A stretch of DNA of 64,000 bases from Aradus depressus (Eukaryota; Arthropoda; Insecta; Hemiptera; Aradidae), in the NCBI GenBank assembly GCA_963662175.1, contig OY759226.1, forward strand, positions 23,730,446 through 23,794,445. The letters run 5' to 3'. Below are positions 11,263 through 21,798 of this stretch, in pieces. The notes beneath the pieces are model-generated. The model was not told where the DNA came from, ran no database searches, and saw only the letters and a program-made list of their open reading frames with translations. How positions within the stretch are numbered: the stretch's first letter is position 1; the number at the start of each line of letters is the position of its first letter. The position numbers and the translations under genes were made by a program.

Positions 11263-11585
11263 GAGGGCGACGGTAGCTCAGTGGTATGCGTGCTTGCCTT
11301 CTGAGTTCAAGAATGTGGGTTCGAAACCCGACCGAGGCCCTTAGTTTATTTTATCTGGGAGGTAAAATAAACTTAAGCACGCCATCCTTTGGATGGGACG
11401 TTAAGCGATGGTCCCGAGTCTGTACGATGTCAGGTACTCGTTAAAGACCCCTGGGTAGGCAGAATTTAGGACTCCCACAGTAGAGTCGGGCTCAAGTCCA
11501 CCAGAGTGACGAAAGAGCACTCTGGTAGTAGGCGATATGACCTCGTAGTTAAAGCCCGGGCATGAGTCATAAAACCTAACCTAAC
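11263..11585 (+). mobile_element. SINE-A, near full length
   Basis: Intact A-box-like GGTAGCTCAGTGGTATGCG and B box GGGTTCGAAACCC, body with GTCCCGAGTCTGTACGATG, and the tail CATAAAACCTAACCTAAC. A deletion removes about 25 bases around AAAGACCCCTGGGTAGGC. Confidence 0.9.
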
Positions 11586-11724
11586 TATATATAAAAATCA
11601 AGATTATGAAGGAGGAAGAAATCAAGACCAGGCTTGCAATAAAATTAATTTAAGAAAAACTGATAGTAGATACATTCATTACATCGATACTTAGAGTATT
11701 TGAGTTTAACATTCATTTACCTCG

Positions 11725-12175
11725 CTGTACGAAGTATAGGGGTAGTTATGTAATCGGGCAGAAATTCTAGGCGGCGTATCCAACGAAATTTCATGTTTCC
11801 TGACCTTCTGATTCCAAAAATTAAAAAAAAAAAAATAATAAGGCTGTCTGTCTGTGAATACGATAACTCCCGATAGAATGAATTTATTGACTTGAAATTT
11901 TATATGTGTACCCAGAACTCTCTATGGACGACACCTATTAATTTTCAGCCAAATCGGCCAAAATTAAGGAGGGATTAGGGGAAATTTTACAAAAAAAATC
12001 TAATAACTGTCGTTGTAATGAATGGATCAACATACAATTTAGTATGACGTTTCAGAAGGCACTATGTAAATCAAAAATTGAGTTAAGCCCAAACGGTCGA
12101 TTGGCTTTGGAGGAAAAGCGAAAACATAATAGATTAATTCGTGCTGGGGAAGTACATACTCGGTGATTCACTGAA
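11725..12175 (+). repeat. Family B repeat
   Basis: Starts TACGAAGTATAGGGG, then TTATGTAATCGGGCAGAAAT, CGATAACTCCCGATAGAATG, CCAAATCGGCCAAAATTAAG, CCAAACGGTCGATTGGCTTT and GAAGTACATACTCGGTGATT. About 450 bp with internal deletions. I see no terminal inverted repeats and cannot assign the family to a class. Confidence 0.65.
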
Positions 12176-12976
12176 ATTTTTGATGTGTAACATCTTAGAT
12201 CTCAGTAGGGCACACACACAACTACACACTTCTTTATCTGTGCTGTCAGCTGTTTTGTTGTTATATTACGAATTATAAAATTTCGGCAAGATGCTTCGAT
12301 AGATTAAATTTGTCACAATAAATAAAATTTGTCGTAAAAGAAATAATATAGAAATGTAAATCTACAAAAATATAATATATATTTCAATATATTATTATAT
12401 GATATTATATAATATTGTTATTGATATATTTATTGAGCTGAGTTTACGAAGCTCTTTCTTAGGCGACTCATGAATTTCGTTGTACTCGTACTCCTCCTAA
12501 ACCCCTTTACCGATCACATTGAAATTTGCCACGATGGTAGTGGACACGGTGACGATGGTTTACTACTAAAAAAATCTGAAATCGAACATACCATGGAGGA
12601 ATAATCACCGAAAAATGAAATGCCCATTGAAATCAATTGAGAGATAAAATTCTCGCGCAAAATAGTATTTTTCGATTTCAAATGTACGAATCCGGGCAAA
12701 GCCATTTTCGGTTTACCATCGGACCCCACTTTTTTTGAGTTTTTTTCAGTGTTCTAACGTACAAACTTTTTTTCGATAAAAATATTCTTCAACATAGAAA
12801 GAACACATAGTAAAAAGAATTTTGTGCAAAAACAGCTGTTGTTGTCTACAAAAAGGCTAGAAAAAATCCATTGAATTCAATTGAAATCTATTTAAAGTAT
12901 TAATATATTCATAAAGAACATACAAGGTGAGAAGTTACTGATAATTATTAAAACATTAACTGAGTTTTTTATACAG
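12176..12976. other. Intron sequence with shared 40-bp segment and short ORF
   Basis: ACTACACACTTCTTTATCTG at about 12215 recurs inverted near 36785-36806, so it belongs to another repeat. A 44-codon frame at 12471-12604 (plus, starting MNFVVLVLLL) is open, but its bases look like a diverged family B relative. I do not call it a gene. Confidence 0.35.
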
Positions 12977-13196
12977 ATATGCCTTACTCAGCTCAGTTTT
13001 TGCAAACAGCAGAATGTATTGCACACCTAGTAATAATAATAACTGCTGAAAATAGCGATCAATAATTAATATAATGTTTTTACCCATTTCAGGAGATACC
13101 GAACAGCTTATTACATTTTTAAATGACAAACTTAATCTACAAATGAATACAAATCGAAGCATTTCAACAACAAATTCGAAGACTACCATCGACTAG
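12977..13196 (+). CDS. Possible 3' end of a small two-exon gene on the opposite strand (unidentified)
   Basis: Two plus-strand pieces join across a possible 63-base GT-AG intron (13030-13092, acceptor TTTTTACCCATTTCAG). 12977-13029 would read ALLSSVFANSRMYCTP, and 13093-13196 reads DTEQLITFLNDKLNLQMNTN and ends with TID and TAG. AATAAA hexamers follow near 13280 and 13500. The second part looks protein-like. I do not recognise the product, upstream exons are not evident, and a decayed transposon ORF is equally possible. The frame of the first exon depends on the junction chosen. Confidence 0.3.
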
Positions 13197-13777
13197 CTAT
13201 CACAAACCTATGATATCAATTGGCAACTACTGGTAAATTATTGCAAAAAGGCTTACGATTTCAAAAACTGTGAATTAAATAAATAAATAGGAACAAAGAT
13301 ATATACATATATATTATTTTATTTTTATTTGTATTTTAGAAAGAAAAATTTGTTGTTTATAAGATTATAAGTATATAAGATAATATTATTTATGTAAATC
13401 TAGACTCCTCAAGACGGCTTAGGCCATTGAGTTTGTCTTTATAAAAGGTCACATTATTGTATTTATGTTTTGTATGTAATTTTCTATTATGTTAATTGAA
13501 TAAAGACTTAACTATTACCTATGATATCATGCATGAAAAAAAATTGAAAGTTCAATTCCTCATACTACTTTTCTTATTGTAACATTATAAAACAAATTTT
13601 AATCAAAATCAGGCACAACAGCAAGTTTTTGAAACTAAAGCAGATGTTTACACATCAATTCTCGTGAACTCAATCATTTACACATTTTTTTTTTTTTTTT
13701 TTCAAGCCATCTAATCGGAGTTACGGGTCACCATTTGAAACATTCTGTTCATCAGATATGAATATTAACCAACTCAC

Positions 13778-13944
13778 ACGCCAGAGAGAAGTTCAAACAT
13801 GAGGATGCCAAGTGCCCAGTAGTCTGCCGATTTGTCATGACCTCTGTTTAGGATAACTTCGGGGGCTACATACTCCGGAGTCCCACAGAAGGTCCACGTC
13901 TTACCTCCAGTCGTCGGGATCTTTTTGGCAAAACCAAAATCTAC
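13778..13944 (-). CDS. Pkg21D: cGMP-dependent protein kinase, exon 10: DFG and activation loop
   Basis: 167 bases. It opens with [10 protein letters not shown] (Mg-binding DFG) and continues [15 protein letters not shown]: the activation-loop Thr and the APE motif typical of PKG/PKA. Then come [16 protein letters not shown] and FELLSG. Acceptor TTGGTTAG, donor GTGAGT. The only change at a usually invariant site that I notice is Val where exon 11 joins (SGVPPF instead of a Thr or Ser). All catalytic residues in this exon are kept, which argues for a live kinase. Confidence 0.94.
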
Positions 13945-14016
13945 CTAACCAAAAAAAATAAAAAAATAATAATTTTTAATTTTATATAGGTAGGTATTTT
14001 AATAATTACCATCTTA

Positions 14017-14699
14017 TAGCCCTTTTTGGTCTCATTTATTCTTTTTCTTTATTTTTTCTTCTTCATTTCCACACAACAACAATATTATAATATTAAAATA
14101 AAATTGAGAAACAAAAAAACAAATATAATTAATATGACTCATACTCAAAAAAACTATAAATTTAACATTTGACATATAAAACGTAAAATAAAAAAAAAAT
14201 TAAAATTGAAATAGTTAGAAAATTGTAATTAAAAGAATCGATAAACAATAACCTCTATGGTTATCAAAAATAAAAAATAAAGAAAAAACAATGCAATAAT
14301 TACCACCACTGAGTAGATAAAAATAGGTATGTTATACATATAATTAAAATAACTTCATAGAATTAAAAGATTTTAAAAAAGAAAAAAAATATAGTGAGAT
14401 TAATTAAGAATTGCTTTTTCCAGATGCACAATATTAAAAATGACACGATATATTAGACTATATTATAAGGAAAAAAAGGAGTCTTAACATATATGTAATG
14501 AAAAAAATAAAAATGTAAGTAAAAGATACAAAAGAATTTTACGATATGGCTAACTTGTTTAGATTGTAAACGTTATTGTGAATGTAATATTTTTTCAGTG
14601 ATGTACTTGAAAATGTTCTGGTAGGACGAAATATTGTTGTTGTATGGAATTGAAGAAGAGAAAATAAAGAAAAATAATAAATGAGACCAAAAAGGGCTA
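14017..14699. mobile_element. MITE with about 73-bp terminal inverted repeats and TA target site
   Basis: The left end TAGCCCTTTTTGGTCTCATT and the reverse complement of the right end agree over about 73 bp with only a few mismatches. TA (14015-14016 and 14700-14701) flanks both ends. The inside is AT-rich with no open frame. The structure fits a Tc1/mariner-type non-autonomous element. It lies about 70 bp downstream of kinase exon 10 within the intron and about 65 bp before a Tc1 transposase start. Confidence 0.8.
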
Positions 14700-15207
14700 T
14701 AAATGAAATGTTTATATCCTTCTATTACTGCATTCAGTAGTTATTTGTATTTCCTGTTGTCAAGATGGGTCGAACATCTTTTGAAGTTCAACAGATAATA
14801 ATTTTTAATTATGAACAAGGATTAAGTGTCCGCAAAATCGGTGGTATGGTAGGCCGAAGTAAAAGCACCGTAGCCGATGTAATTCGAAGGTATAAGCACG
14901 AAGATCGGATAGATTTGAAATCTTCCTCTGGCCGTCCAAGAGTATTAAACGACCGAGAAAGGTGTAGCGTTGTCCGGAAAATTAAAAACAAGCCCTCGAG
15001 GAGTGCACCTCAGATCGTCGCCGAGGTATACAGAGAAACGGGAAAGAAAGTTCACCCACAAAATGTTCGAAGAATTCTAAAAGAAGCAGGATATAATGGG
15101 AGAGTACCAAAAACCGTTTGTGAGTGAAAAAAATATAAAAAAAGATTGAGCTTCGCAAAAGAGTTCCAGAATCATTCAGAAATTTTTTTGGAGTAATGTC
15201 ATTCATC

Positions 15208-15288
15208 TGCGAGGTAAAATAAACTTAAGCACTCCGTCCTTCGGATGGGATGTTAAGCGATGGTCATGAGCCTGTACGATGTCAGGTC
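15208..15288 (+). mobile_element. SINE-A internal fragment inside the Tc1 element
   Basis: GCGAGGTAAAATAAACTTAA, CCGTCCTTCGGATGGGATG and GAGCCTGTACGATGTCAGG are present without head or tail. It is part of the foreign segment (about 15200-15740) that separates the two transposase halves. Confidence 0.75.
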
Positions 15289-16083
15289 AAAGCGTTTGAG
15301 CTCTCACATAAACACACGCATGCAATTGATCTCTGATGTTCACACGATTACAAAATTTTTAGTACATATTATTATGTATACATATATTATATGTATAGGG
15401 AAGTAAACAAAAGTAAAGTAATAGTATATGTATACATATATTACATGGAAGTAAACGGACATGATCTGGAAACATTTATTTGTCGAAATATCGGAGAAAA
15501 AACGTTTAAATTAGAAAAATTGGGTACTTAGTTTCTTTAGAGGGAAGGTGGAGGGGATAGAGTAGGGGGAAGGGACGGTTTCTGCCAAGGGTCAGCGCTG
15601 CTGTCGCTCTCTTCCAACGTCATATCACAAAAATCTAGTTTTCTGACATTACATGACCTGAGATTTCTTTTTATGTTGTGAAGAGTTACCAGATACAAGA
15701 ATATTTTATTATTGCGGTTTGTTCTATTGCAAGCAAATACTTTTGAATGTAAGTTTAATATATTTACTCCCGACAGTCGCGACAAAATTTCGAGAAGGCG
15801 TAATGAGGAGCTGAATCCAAAAAATTTAAAACCAATAGTAAAACATGGGGGTGGCTCAGTGATGGTGTGGGGGTGTATGGCGTCTAGTGGAATTGGTGAA
15901 CTGGTTTTCATTGAAACCACCATGATTGGAAAAGTTTATGCCGAATTACTAAGGAGCAATTTGAAAAAGAGTGCTGAAAAACTTGGGATTTTACGGACTT
16001 TTCATTTTTACCAAGACAACGATCCGAAACACACCTGTGAATTGGTACGTACTTGGCTTTTGTATAACTGCCCTAAAGTTATG

Positions 16084-16085
<2 letters not shown>

Positions 16086-16122
<37 letters not shown>
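16086..16122 (+). repeat. Poly-C tract (37 nt) within transposase frame
   Basis: Runs through the Tc1 frame as consecutive prolines between PKVMN and DLNPIEH and leaves the frame open on both sides. Confidence 0.9.
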
Positions 16123-16123
<1 letters not shown>

Positions 16124-16637
16124 ATCTCAACCCAATTGAACACGTATTGGGTGAGCTCGACAGGAAAATTCGATTAACACCCATTGCTTCAAAAAACGAA
16201 TTGAAACAAAAGTTATTAGAAGAGTGGGGTAAAATATCTCCAAATTTCACCAAAAAATTAGTTTCATCATCAATGCCGAATCGAATGAAAGATGTTATTA
16301 CACAAAAAGGGTACCCAACCAAATATTAATTCACATTATGGTTTTTGAATTTGTGAAATCGTAAAAAAAACATTGAATTTATTTATAGTTGTTTACATTT
16401 TTGTCCGAAAATTTTTGTTACCTACATTACTTGTTATAAAATTTATTAAATTAAAATATTTATTTGTTCTAATCAAAGCTGTTTTTCCTTTATCCTAACC
16501 CACTTTTGAATTCTTATTCTTGATTGAAAAATGGCTTTAATTATTTTTTTAAATTATTTTTTATTACTTTTGCATCTAATTATTATAATTTTTTATTGAA
16601 AAATCAAACCGTCCGAACATTTTTGTTACTGACTGTA

Positions 16638-17875
16638 CATAAAAATAAAAACTTAAGAGGTCTCAAACAATCGTATATAGGATACGAAATTGAAGATAAA
16701 TAATAATAATTAAAAAACATTATTTTCTATATTAGTATATATAGTATGATTGAAAAAATTTGTTTAACTATTCGTTATCCGTTATCATTATTTTCGGTAA
16801 TTTATGAATGATGATGATTTTTTATTGTGTTGTATTTTTTAAGGCCGAAATAACTAATAGCTTTATTGGATTAGAATTTAAGAATTTCTGCCCTGGTCAC
16901 AGGTTTGTTGACAACTGTTATTTATAATGAGAAATACGTTATGTTTACAAAATTAAATGGATAAAGTAAGGTGTAAACAATGAATTAGTTCGATAAACAT
17001 GGTACATCAGTGTTGAATGTTAATTCCTGCCATTACAACTAAAGTAAAGTTAAATATATTTTTTACTTTTTTCTGGTGTTCAATTTTCTTTTTCTAATTT
17101 CTATTATGACTGAAATTTAAATCGATTCCGACACTCATGGCAGTATAGGTTTGTCAACATTGTCAATTATTGATCAAAACACAAAATGAATCAAATTAAT
17201 CAACATGTGTCAAGTGCCAACCTAATGAGGTTAAAATTAAAATTAGTAGGTTTTCATCTTCAAATTTTATTTCTCATTTAAAACGGCGCCATGGAAAAAG
17301 TGCATTTGAAGAGTATGAGAAGTACATAGCAGGAAAAAAAAAGTACTTATTTCGATTTTGACCATAATATTGTTAAGTTCTTAATACACTCTATGTGCCC
17401 ATCAGAATTGTAAAAGACCAACACTTCATTAAATTTTTAAAGATTTTAATGTTACCTTCAATGTATTGACCTGAGGAAATATATATAATACACTATTTTT
17501 TAAAAGTAATATATATTTTTAAAGAATAAATGTTTAGTTGGTTTTAAACAATGTGTTTTCATTTATTTAACCAAATTAAAATTATGCAAACGAAAATCCA
17601 ATTGAACATTTTTCAAAACGTAAATATGGTATAATGGAATGACTTCTAAGTAAAAATAGAAAACAATGAATTATTGAATACATTTATTTTTATTCAATAA
17701 TTAATTTTTATTGAATACATTTATGTATATACAATAATTTATTTTTTATTCAAATAATGAATAAAACAAAATTAATTAATTAATTTTATGAATAATGAAT
17801 ATATAATCTGAATATAAAAAGCTCTGAATGAAAATAAATTTGTATTCATTATTTTAAATGAATTTTGCCCAACAT
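16638..17875. other. AT-rich intron sequence, no gene seen
   Basis: No open frame of interest. Around 17640-17860 a TTATTGAATACATTTA-like motif recurs several times in variants. I recognise no element. Confidence 0.5.
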
Positions 17876-18150
17876 TGGTACTGCCTGACCACTGGATGTC
17901 CCAGATACTATCAGGTCACGGAGATTTCAACTCCAAGCTATTCTTCTTTAAGAGGAAGAACAACCCGAACTGTTCTTGCGGCGGAGTCGAGACTGCAGAA
18001 CATGTGGTCCTCGAGTGTCCGCTGTTCGATGGGCCTAGGGAGGAGTTGATACGCGGGACAGGATAGTACCTGGGACTCGATCTATGGCAGCTGGTGACGA
18101 AAACAGACTACCCAGTGTTCAGCCGATTTGTTGCCTCCTAGCGGAGACAG
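17876..18150 (+). mobile_element. R1-like LINE fragment (ORF2 C-terminus)
   Basis: Reads LPDHWMSQILSGHGDFNSKL, FFFKRKNNPNCSCGGVETAE and HVVLECPLFDGPRE, with the C-x-C...H...C zinc-knuckle spacing of R1-clade ORF2 proteins. It then continues past a stop (YPVFSRFVAS). A second copy of the same region, split by a later insertion, is at 31813-32131 and 33372-33680. It lies only about 90 bases past the donor of kinase exon 9. Confidence 0.8.
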
Positions 18151-18242
18151 AAGGCAGGGTCGCCCCCGGCGCCCCACCGCACTATAGCCAGCGATCTCTC
18201 TTGGCGGCCCTCTTTTAGTCTGTACATATTATAGTTGCATAC

Positions 18243-18474
18243 CAGTTTAACGAAGCCCTGATTGTCCAACATGAGGTTCTCCGGTTTGAGGTCTCTGTAG
18301 ACGATGTTCTTCTTGTGAAGGTATCCCAAGGCCTCCACCACACAGGCCGTGATGAAGCAGGCTGTGGAGTCATCAAAGAAGGCACGGTCTCGCAGTAGAC
18401 TCCATACTTCACCACCTAGACAGGCTTCCATCAGCAGGTATACGTATTTGGCGTCTTTAAATGTCTGGTATAAT
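18243..18474 (-). CDS. Pkg21D: cGMP-dependent protein kinase, exon 9: hinge and catalytic loop
   Basis: 232 bases reading [35 protein letters not shown] and [19 protein letters not shown], then [16 protein letters not shown]. It contains the hinge (MEACLGGE), the catalytic YRDLKPEN loop (catalytic Asp, Lys and Asn) and the beta strand before DFG. The acceptor TTTCCAG supplies the last base of an Arg codon; the donor follows KL in phase 0, so DFG starts the next exon. All key residues are intact. Confidence 0.94.
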
Positions 18475-18727
18475 CTGGAAACAGAGAAAAATGGTTATTA
18501 TCCGACTACGGAAAGCGAACAGAGACTATTGAAAACTCGATTTCAACTAATAATACGTCATTTGATTTGTTGTACTCTCCCGAGTGACACTAAGTGACTG
18601 GCCGCCCTAATTTCAAACTCTAAAACTTCAAAGCCAACAAAATCCATCGATTAAGTATCAAATTAAAGATCATACAAACACAATTCCAAAAATATATTAA
18701 TTGTATAGGTTTGTTCTTAAAATAATT

Positions 18728-19001
18728 AAGTTATTATGATTTATGCCCGGGTTTTAACTACGAGGTCATATCGCCTACTACCAGAGCGCTCTTTCATCAG
18801 TCTGATGGACATGAGCTCGACTCTACTGTGGGAGTCCTTAATTTTGCCTACCTAGGTTTATCCACCTAGGGTAGAACTCTTTAACGAGTACCTGACATCG
18901 TACAGGCTTGGGAGTTCGCTTAACGTCCCATCCGAAGGACAGCATGCTCAAGGTTTTTTTCACCTCTCAGAGACACGCACCACTGAGCTATCGGCACCCT
19001 T
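18728..19001 (-). mobile_element. SINE-A, head partly deleted
   Basis: Tail TAAGTTATTATGATTTATGC, full body, then a jump from ACCTCTCAGAG to CACCACTGAGCTATCGGC. The B box is missing. It belongs to a subtype with CCTTGAGCATGCT and AAAAAAAC before the core, shared with 19150-19378. Confidence 0.8.
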
Positions 19002-19149
19002 AATACTAATACTAACAAGAATTCTGTCTATAAATTGTCCATATGTTTTCACCTATTTTATTGATATATATTTATTATTTTTTTTATTACTTATTTACTA
19101 ATTTATTTTAGTTATTTTGCTTTATTTATTTATATATTATTTATTTATT

Positions 19150-19378
19150 TGGGAGTCCTTAATTTTGCCTACCTAGGTTTATCCACCTAGGGTAGGAGTC
19201 TTTAACGAATACCTGATATCGCACATGCTTGGGACCATAACTTAACGTCCCATCCGAAGGATGGCGTGCTCGAGTTTTTTTCACCTTCCGGATAAAGACG
19301 TAAAAGCCTCGGTCGGGTTTCGAACCCATGATCTTGAGCTCAGTAGGCTAGAACGCTACCTTTGAGCTACCGGCTCCC
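19150..19378 (-). mobile_element. SINE-A, tail-truncated, inserted in repeat X
   Basis: Head and B box are present (GGGTTCGAAACCCGACCGAG on the minus strand). The sequence stops within the ACTCCC region at 19150. Its 5' end abuts repeat X at CCATG, exactly as in the SINE at 32997-33326. Confidence 0.8.
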
Positions 19379-19700
19379 TCCATGGTAATAGGATACGTCA
19401 TAAGAATGTATACATTAAGTTATCTTATAAATTAGACATTAACTCTTAGAGTCCGATACACAAGGATTAGAATTAATAATACTAATAAAAAATAAAATGA
19501 AATAAATAAATAAATACTTGAAAATGTGAGTAAAAAAATGATAATATTATGCAGTAGATAAATAAAGTGTATAATAAATACAGTAGATAAATTTTTTAAT
19601 TAAATTAAAATTAAGATAATAATTTTTTATAACTTTTCCGGAAGTATCTTTTTCACCATTCGACATTTCGGGACGTTCTTACATCTCTTCCTTAGGTCAT
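19379..19700 (-). repeat. Repeat X (LINE 3' end-like), copy 1
   Basis: Reverse-complement of 32683-32996 with few differences over about 315 bp, e.g. CGTATCCTATTACCATGG and GAACGTCCCGAAATGTCGAA. Elsewhere the family ends in GGAAATAAATATTATTATTA, which suggests the 3' end of a non-LTR or Penelope-type element. Confidence 0.7.
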
Positions 19701-19749
19701 TCAACTATATAACTCAGAAGTTGGAGAGAAAGAGAGAAAGGCTTTTTTT

Positions 19750-19769
19750 TTGGGGGGGGGGGGGGGGGA
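19750..19769. repeat. Poly-G tract
   Basis: A short T run followed by about 18 G in a row, in the intron between exons 9 and 8. 19770-20129 has a partial family B end (AGAGCGGAAACTTAATTGGT) and nothing else recognisable. Confidence 0.8.
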
Positions 19770-20129
19770 TTTTTGCAAATTTTCTTTATAATTTTTGAAA
19801 AAATCCAAGATTAAACTTGTGTTGCAGTGAATCGTTCCAACGGCCTTTCTCTCCAATTTGATGTTTCTTACCTTTAGACAGCCGATTGATATTGGAGGAA
19901 GAGCGGAAACTTAATTGGTTAGTTACTGGTACATGAAACCCATTGCCGGTGACTTTTTTTCAATTGAGAACAATGGTAGAAGAAGTACGAACCTTTTGAC
20001 TGGAAAACGAAAGTAACGAGACAGTCACTCCCTTCAGTTGACGGCTCTGTGTAACCTTCCCGGTGGTTCTACACAGGACAAGGGACAACAATGATTAAGG
20101 GAGAGAGGGTGTTGAGTACTTTCCTTTAC

Positions 20130-20340
20130 CTGCATATAAAAGGGCTCCTCGAGGTTATCAGGATGTCCTTTTCATTGTACACATGAGATATTTGATGTGT
20201 TTCAACAATATGACACTTCTTCATGCACTTAAGTGCATACACTTGGCCCTTCTTCGATTTGACCAGTTCCACTCGTCCGAAGCCGCCAATCCCCAGTGTT
20301 GTCACTATGTCCAAATCTTCAAGATCCAATTCCTCTCGAT
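20130..20340 (-). CDS. Pkg21D: cGMP-dependent protein kinase, exon 8: kinase N-lobe
   Basis: 211 bases: EELDLEDLDIVTTLGIGGFG, RVELVKSKKGQVYALKCMKK and CHIVETHQISHVYNEKDIL, then SPFICR. It contains the Gly-rich loop (GIGGFGRV), the ATP-anchoring Lys (YALK) and the helix-C Glu (NEKDIL). The exon starts with two bases completing an Asp from exon 7 and ends inside the Arg shared with exon 9. Acceptor GTTTCAG, donor GTAAAG. The loop and SRSPFICRLY agree with Pkg21D more closely than with foraging-type PKG. Confidence 0.94.
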
Positions 20341-20449
20341 CTGAAACTGTTTGTTAAAAATAATAGTATAACGTTAACAACAATGACATTACTTCTCTGA
20401 AAATTATTGTTTATAAATAATTTAAAATAGGGAAATATATAATAGCAAA

Positions 20450-20668
20450 CTTCGGATGAAACGTTATGCGGTGGTACAGAGCTTGTACGATGTCAGGTAC
20501 TCGTTAAAGACCCCTCCGTACATTGGGTGAATAAAAATTTAGGGAAGGCAAAATTTAGGATTCCCATAGTAGAGTCGGGCTCATGTTCACCAGAGTGACA
20601 AAAGAGAGCTCTGGTAGTAGGCGATATGACCTTGTAGTTAAAGCCCGGACTAATAACTAATTAATAAA
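20450..20668 (+). mobile_element. SINE-A, 5'-truncated
   Basis: Starts inside the core (CTTCGGATGAAACGTTATGC) and keeps the rest of the body through GTAGTTAAAGCCCGGAC and TAATAACTAA. Confidence 0.8.
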
Positions 20669-20844
20669 CTCATATAGACATCAAAGTTACTTATGGTTTC
20701 TTGTAGCAGACTTTATTACTTTTTAACGTCATTGAAATTTCGTTCATTATCAGTTACATCGTTTACAGGATTCTTTAAAAATAAAACAATAGAGACATAA
20801 AATACGTTAAAGTGTGTTATTATAACCATCAATTCGTCTCCACA

Positions 20845-21118
20845 ACAGCAACAGAAATTTTAGGATATTACTTGGAGGGCTTAGATTTGAGTTTTGTCCT
20901 GAAAGTGTCTGCAGGCTCTGTACCTCAGACGAAAAGGACGACCTCATACACTTCTTGTTTTATTGTCCCTCTTTGTGTATCCCCAGGCAAACATTTCTCC
21001 ATAATCATCTCACCAATAGACCAGAATACGACCAACAACCAATTGTACATTTTTTAAATAACTTAGATGTTAGAAAAATTAATTTATTTTTATTTATTAC
21101 TGTTGGATTGAAAATAAA
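20845..21118 (+). mobile_element. I-type LINE fragment (ORF2 C-terminus)
   Basis: Open frame reads FRILLGGLRFEFCPESVCRL, then CTSDEKDDLIHFLFYCPSL and DVRKINLFLFITVGLKIK before TAA. The C-x-x-C...H...C cluster followed by a short tail ending in a hydrophobic helix is typical of LINE ORF2 ends. The frame is uninterrupted, so the fragment may be young. It runs straight into the long palindrome at 21151. Confidence 0.75.
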
Positions 21119-21150
21119 GAATAATATAATTTAATTTGTTGCTTGTAAGA

Positions 21151-21678
21151 TGGATATATATTTTTTTTATTATTATTATTATTTATTTATTCATGTTCAT
21201 GTCGTATCTTGTTTTATATACTTTTCGAACTGTTTCTTTTATCCTGGTTGCTTGCACTATTTATATTAAAGTGCATGTCCATTTTTACTATTTCAATATT
21301 GTTGTATCTTTTTATTTAGTTGCTATATTGCTTATTTTGTACAATTCTTTATATATACATTTTTTCTTTTATTTTATTTTATATACTTAACTATAATAAA
21401 GTATATATAATATATATACTTTATTATAGTTAAGTATATAAAATAAAATAAAAGAAAAAATGTATATATAAAGAATTGTATAAAATAAGCAATATAGCAA
21501 CTAAATAAAAAGATACCAGTAATATTGAAATAGTAAAAATGGACATGCTTTGTAATATAAACAGTGCAAGCAACCAGGATAAAAGAAAAAATTGAAAAAT
21601 TATATAAAACAAGATATAAACATGAACATGGATAAATAAAAAAAATAAAATATATATATATATATATATATATCCATT
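21151..21678. repeat. Long palindrome (arms about 250 bp)
   Basis: The halves meet near 21405. TATATACTTAACTATAATAA on the left is mirrored by TTATTATAGTTAAGTATATA on the right. Complementarity continues through GGTTGCTTGCACT / AGTGCAAGCAACC to GGATATATAT / ATATATCC with scattered mismatches. It could fold into a hairpin of some 500 nt in RNA or single-stranded DNA. Confidence 0.85.
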
Positions 21679-21798
21679 TTTTTCAAGCCAAAAAGTAAAT
21701 AAAAAATAAATTAATTTGATATATAACTATAAGAATACGTAAAAAAAAAAACTCATTTCTATAACCATAATTTCCAATTATTATTATTATCATCTTAC

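Larger units (their letters stand above)
14765..16637 (+). mobile_element. Tc1-like transposon, split and inactive
   Basis: 14765-15127 encodes the N-terminal paired-type DNA-binding half (GRTSFEVQQIIIFNYEQGLS, helix-turn-helix segments, a GRPR hinge in SSSGRPRVLN). After about 600 bp of foreign sequence, including a SINE-A piece, the catalytic half resumes near 15740: NEELNPKNLKPIVKHGGGSV, YQDNDPKH (second Asp), DLNPIEHVLGELDRK (Glu), ending at TAA 16327-16329. The first catalytic Asp is lost (TFECKFN where DESKFN is usual). A 37-C run replaces the usual tract before DLNP. The 3' end carries GTCCGAACATTTTTGTTACT at about 16610 with a related inner copy near 16400. Confidence 0.85.

Noticed and set aside
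12471..12604. 44-codon plus-strand ORF with a hydrophobic start
   Set aside because: The underlying bases resemble a diverged family B segment (CTCCTAAACCCC, ACCGATCACATTGAAATTTG); no supporting feature.
20126..20329. Start codon M at the head of kinase exon 8
   Set aside because: The codon is TTG inside the exon (Leu in the EELDLED segment); the exon is joined in frame to exon 7.
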